This document shows positions 62,766 through 64,000 of a stretch of DNA of 64,000 bases, piece after piece; within the stretch, counting starts at the first letter, position 1, and every line of letters begins with the position of its first letter. The position numbers and the translations under genes were made by a program. This DNA is from G963663315 sp965231905 (GTDB taxonomy: Bacteria > Pseudomonadota > Gammaproteobacteria > Arenicellales > Poriferihabitantaceae), in contig CBDDOO010000001.1 in NCBI GenBank assembly GCA_965231905.1, positions 744,001-808,000 on the forward strand, written 5' to 3'. The notes beneath the pieces were generated by a model, which was not told the DNA's origin, ran no database searches, and saw only the letters and a program-made list of their open reading frames with translations.

Positions 62766-63893
62766 ATGAATGACCATACCAATTTGTTGCGACTCTGCTG
62801 CCGACTGGATCTTGACCCGCCGGTCAGACAGCGATTCAGGCAATCGGCTCTTGAAATCCGGGACTGGGATGCCTTGATCCGATGCGCCGAATCCCACGCG
62901 CTCAGCAATCTGCTGTATACCCACCTGTTGTCCTGTGATATTGCGATTCCGGATCAGCCCGGCATCCTGTTCAAGGCGCTCACGGCAAAACATCAGCGCG
63001 TAAATCGTGAACGCTCCAACGCATTACATCAAATTCTGGACAAGTTTGCACAAAACCGGATCGAAACCGTACTGTTGAAAGGAATGGCATTGATCAACTG
63101 TCTGTATTCGAACCAGTATCAACGTCCGATGGGGGATATCGACCTCCTGGTTCCGGCATCGAAAGCTGTTTTGGCGCAACAGTCATTGCGGGAGATCGGG
63201 TATAGCGCAGGAGACCGCAAGCAAGGCCATCGGTATGACCATCATCATCTGCCTATAGCGTCCCGTATCAGCAATGGCATGGTCATTCAGGTCGAGATTC
63301 ACCGCGACACCCTGTCTGGCGATGTAACCGAAAGTATGTCGTTTGACGATGTAATCAAAGACGCAAACCCGATCACGGTGAATGGCAGGTCGTGTTTTAC
63401 CTTAGGGCACCACGACATGCTGAAACATCTGTGCCATCATACCTTCGAGCCATGCGACCAGATAAAGCTGGGGGCGGTTGCGGATATTTACGGCTATGCC
63501 ACACGATATTTCGATCAGATAGACTGGTCCTTGCTGAAGGCAAAACAACCTCATACCATCAACACCCTGCGATGCCTGCATTTTCTGTCTCCGTTGCCGG
63601 TGATGTTGTCCGAGCGCCTGAGTGCACCAAAGGTCCGCGCTCCGACTGGTGTTGGTTATGTATTCCCGGCGTTATCGAATATGGATAGCATGCCTGACTC
63701 GTTAGCCGAAAAAATCGGCAGGCTAGTGGCGTATTCTTTTTGTTCAGACTGGGGGCTTCATATTTATTATGCCGTACCCCCGGAACGTAGTCTGACCCTG
63801 GTCCGGTTGATCCGACACCCGGCAAGGATGCTTTACTGGATTACCCGGCGCTTATGGGCCGGCTTCCGGAGTCTTTGTCAACAAATGCGTTGA
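62766..63893 (+). CDS. Nucleotidyltransferase-family protein
   Basis: A 375-residue protein of the uncharacterised nucleotidyltransferase (NTP_transf_5-like) family. The core is VLLKGMALINCLYSNQ then RPMGDIDLLVP, with the metal-binding Asp124 and Asp126 of the G-D-x-D pattern. The N-terminal helical region (ALIRCAESHALSNLLYTHLL) and HDMLKHLCHHTFEP are also typical. In other genomes this family accompanies PqqD-like and HprK-like genes in peptide or polysaccharide clusters. What it modifies is unknown. Confidence 0.78.
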   Translation: MNDHTNLLRLCCRLDLDPPVRQRFRQSALEIRDWDALIRCAESHALSNLLYTHLLSCDIAIPDQPGILFKALTAKHQRVNRERSNALHQILDKFAQNRIETVLLKGMALINCLYSNQYQRPMGDIDLLVPASKAVLAQQSLREIGYSAGDRKQGHRYDHHHLPIASRISNGMVIQVEIHRDTLSGDVTESMSFDDVIKDANPITVNGRSCFTLGHHDMLKHLCHHTFEPCDQIKLGAVADIYGYATRYFDQIDWSLLKAKQPHTINTLRCLHFLSPLPVMLSERLSAPKVRAPTGVGYVFPALSNMDSMPDSLAEKIGRLVAYSFCSDWGLHIYYAVPPERSLTLVRLIRHPARMLYWITRRLWAGFRSLCQQMR

Positions 63894-64000
63894 CAACTAC
63901 TGGATAAGATCACGAGATCTGACCCTCATCGCAGGGGCAACCCCCGTGGTAGTCCGATTCCCAATCGCATTTTAATTATGGTCTGGTTTGATGCCAGGTA
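63894..64000. other. Right-edge intergenic sequence
   Basis: No gene is visible. A short repeat-like unit, CATCGCAGGGGCAACCCCCG, lies at 63928-63947. The continuation of the PqqD-like cluster, if any, is beyond the window. Confidence 0.5.

Overview
The window is chromosomal DNA of a gammaproteobacterium. This rests on the 16S/23S rRNA sequence, tRNA-Ile/tRNA-Ala in the rRNA spacer, cmoB, the yqgE-ruvX-pyrB-pyrC' block with a non-catalytic dihydroorotase-like protein as in Pseudomonas, and the anmK / M23 peptidase / tyrS / rRNA neighbourhood. I cannot name the genus. Dispersed palindromic repeats occupy many of the intergenic gaps.

Layout. 1-5.5 kb: a catabolic cluster on the minus strand (reductase start, Rieske ferredoxin, ring-hydroxylating dioxygenase beta and alpha subunits, a PanB-like protein, a TauE/SafE permease) with a divergent LysR regulator. 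5.5-8.4 kb: phosphonoacetaldehyde dehydrogenase and phosphonoacetate hydrolase, the lower part of 2-aminoethylphosphonate breakdown. 8.5-17.3 kb: a copper chaperone, a MetX-like alpha/beta hydrolase and a complete propionyl-CoA to succinyl-CoA operon (mutase, carboxylase beta and alpha, MeaB GTPase, epimerase), then cmoB.

18.3-29.2 kb is an accessory island. Its core is a six-gene minus-strand array: a ParA ATPase, a small unknown protein, a four-TM protein, a membrane-anchored vWA-like protein, a MotA/TolQ/ZorA-like channel subunit with a long coiled coil, and an ExbD/MotB-like single-TM protein with a tandem-repeat coiled coil. I do not recognise the combination; it resembles Zorya ZorAB but has no ZorC, D or E, and it is the best candidate here for an undescribed system. 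Next to it lie an AAA-ATPase/PD-(D/E)XK gene, an insertion sequence nested in a decayed IS4-family element, and a HicAB toxin-antitoxin pair.

29.2-42.6 kb is housekeeping: folA, thyA, a penicillin-binding protein, a J-domain membrane protein, a Do/HtrA protease, pyrC'-pyrB-ruvX-yqgE, a DegT aminotransferase, anmK, an M23 peptidase and tyrS. 42.7-49.2 kb is a full rRNA operon (promoter, 16S, tRNA-Ile, tRNA-Ala, 23S, 5S, terminator). Its 23S gene is split by a 705-nt group I intron at the L1931 site carrying a LAGLIDADG endonuclease gene. P1, P10 and the P/Q/R/S core elements can be read directly.

49.2-59.2 kb holds cfa, a chorismate-lyase-like gene, polA, a two-component pair of the proteobacterial dedicated sortase type, a small unknown gene and uvrD. 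59.6-64 kb holds a taurine:pyruvate-type aminotransferase, tRNA-Met and a three-gene set (PqqD-like, HprK-like, nucleotidyltransferase) of the kind found with peptide-modification clusters; no precursor peptide is visible. All functions are read from sequence motifs and remembered family features; no database search was run.
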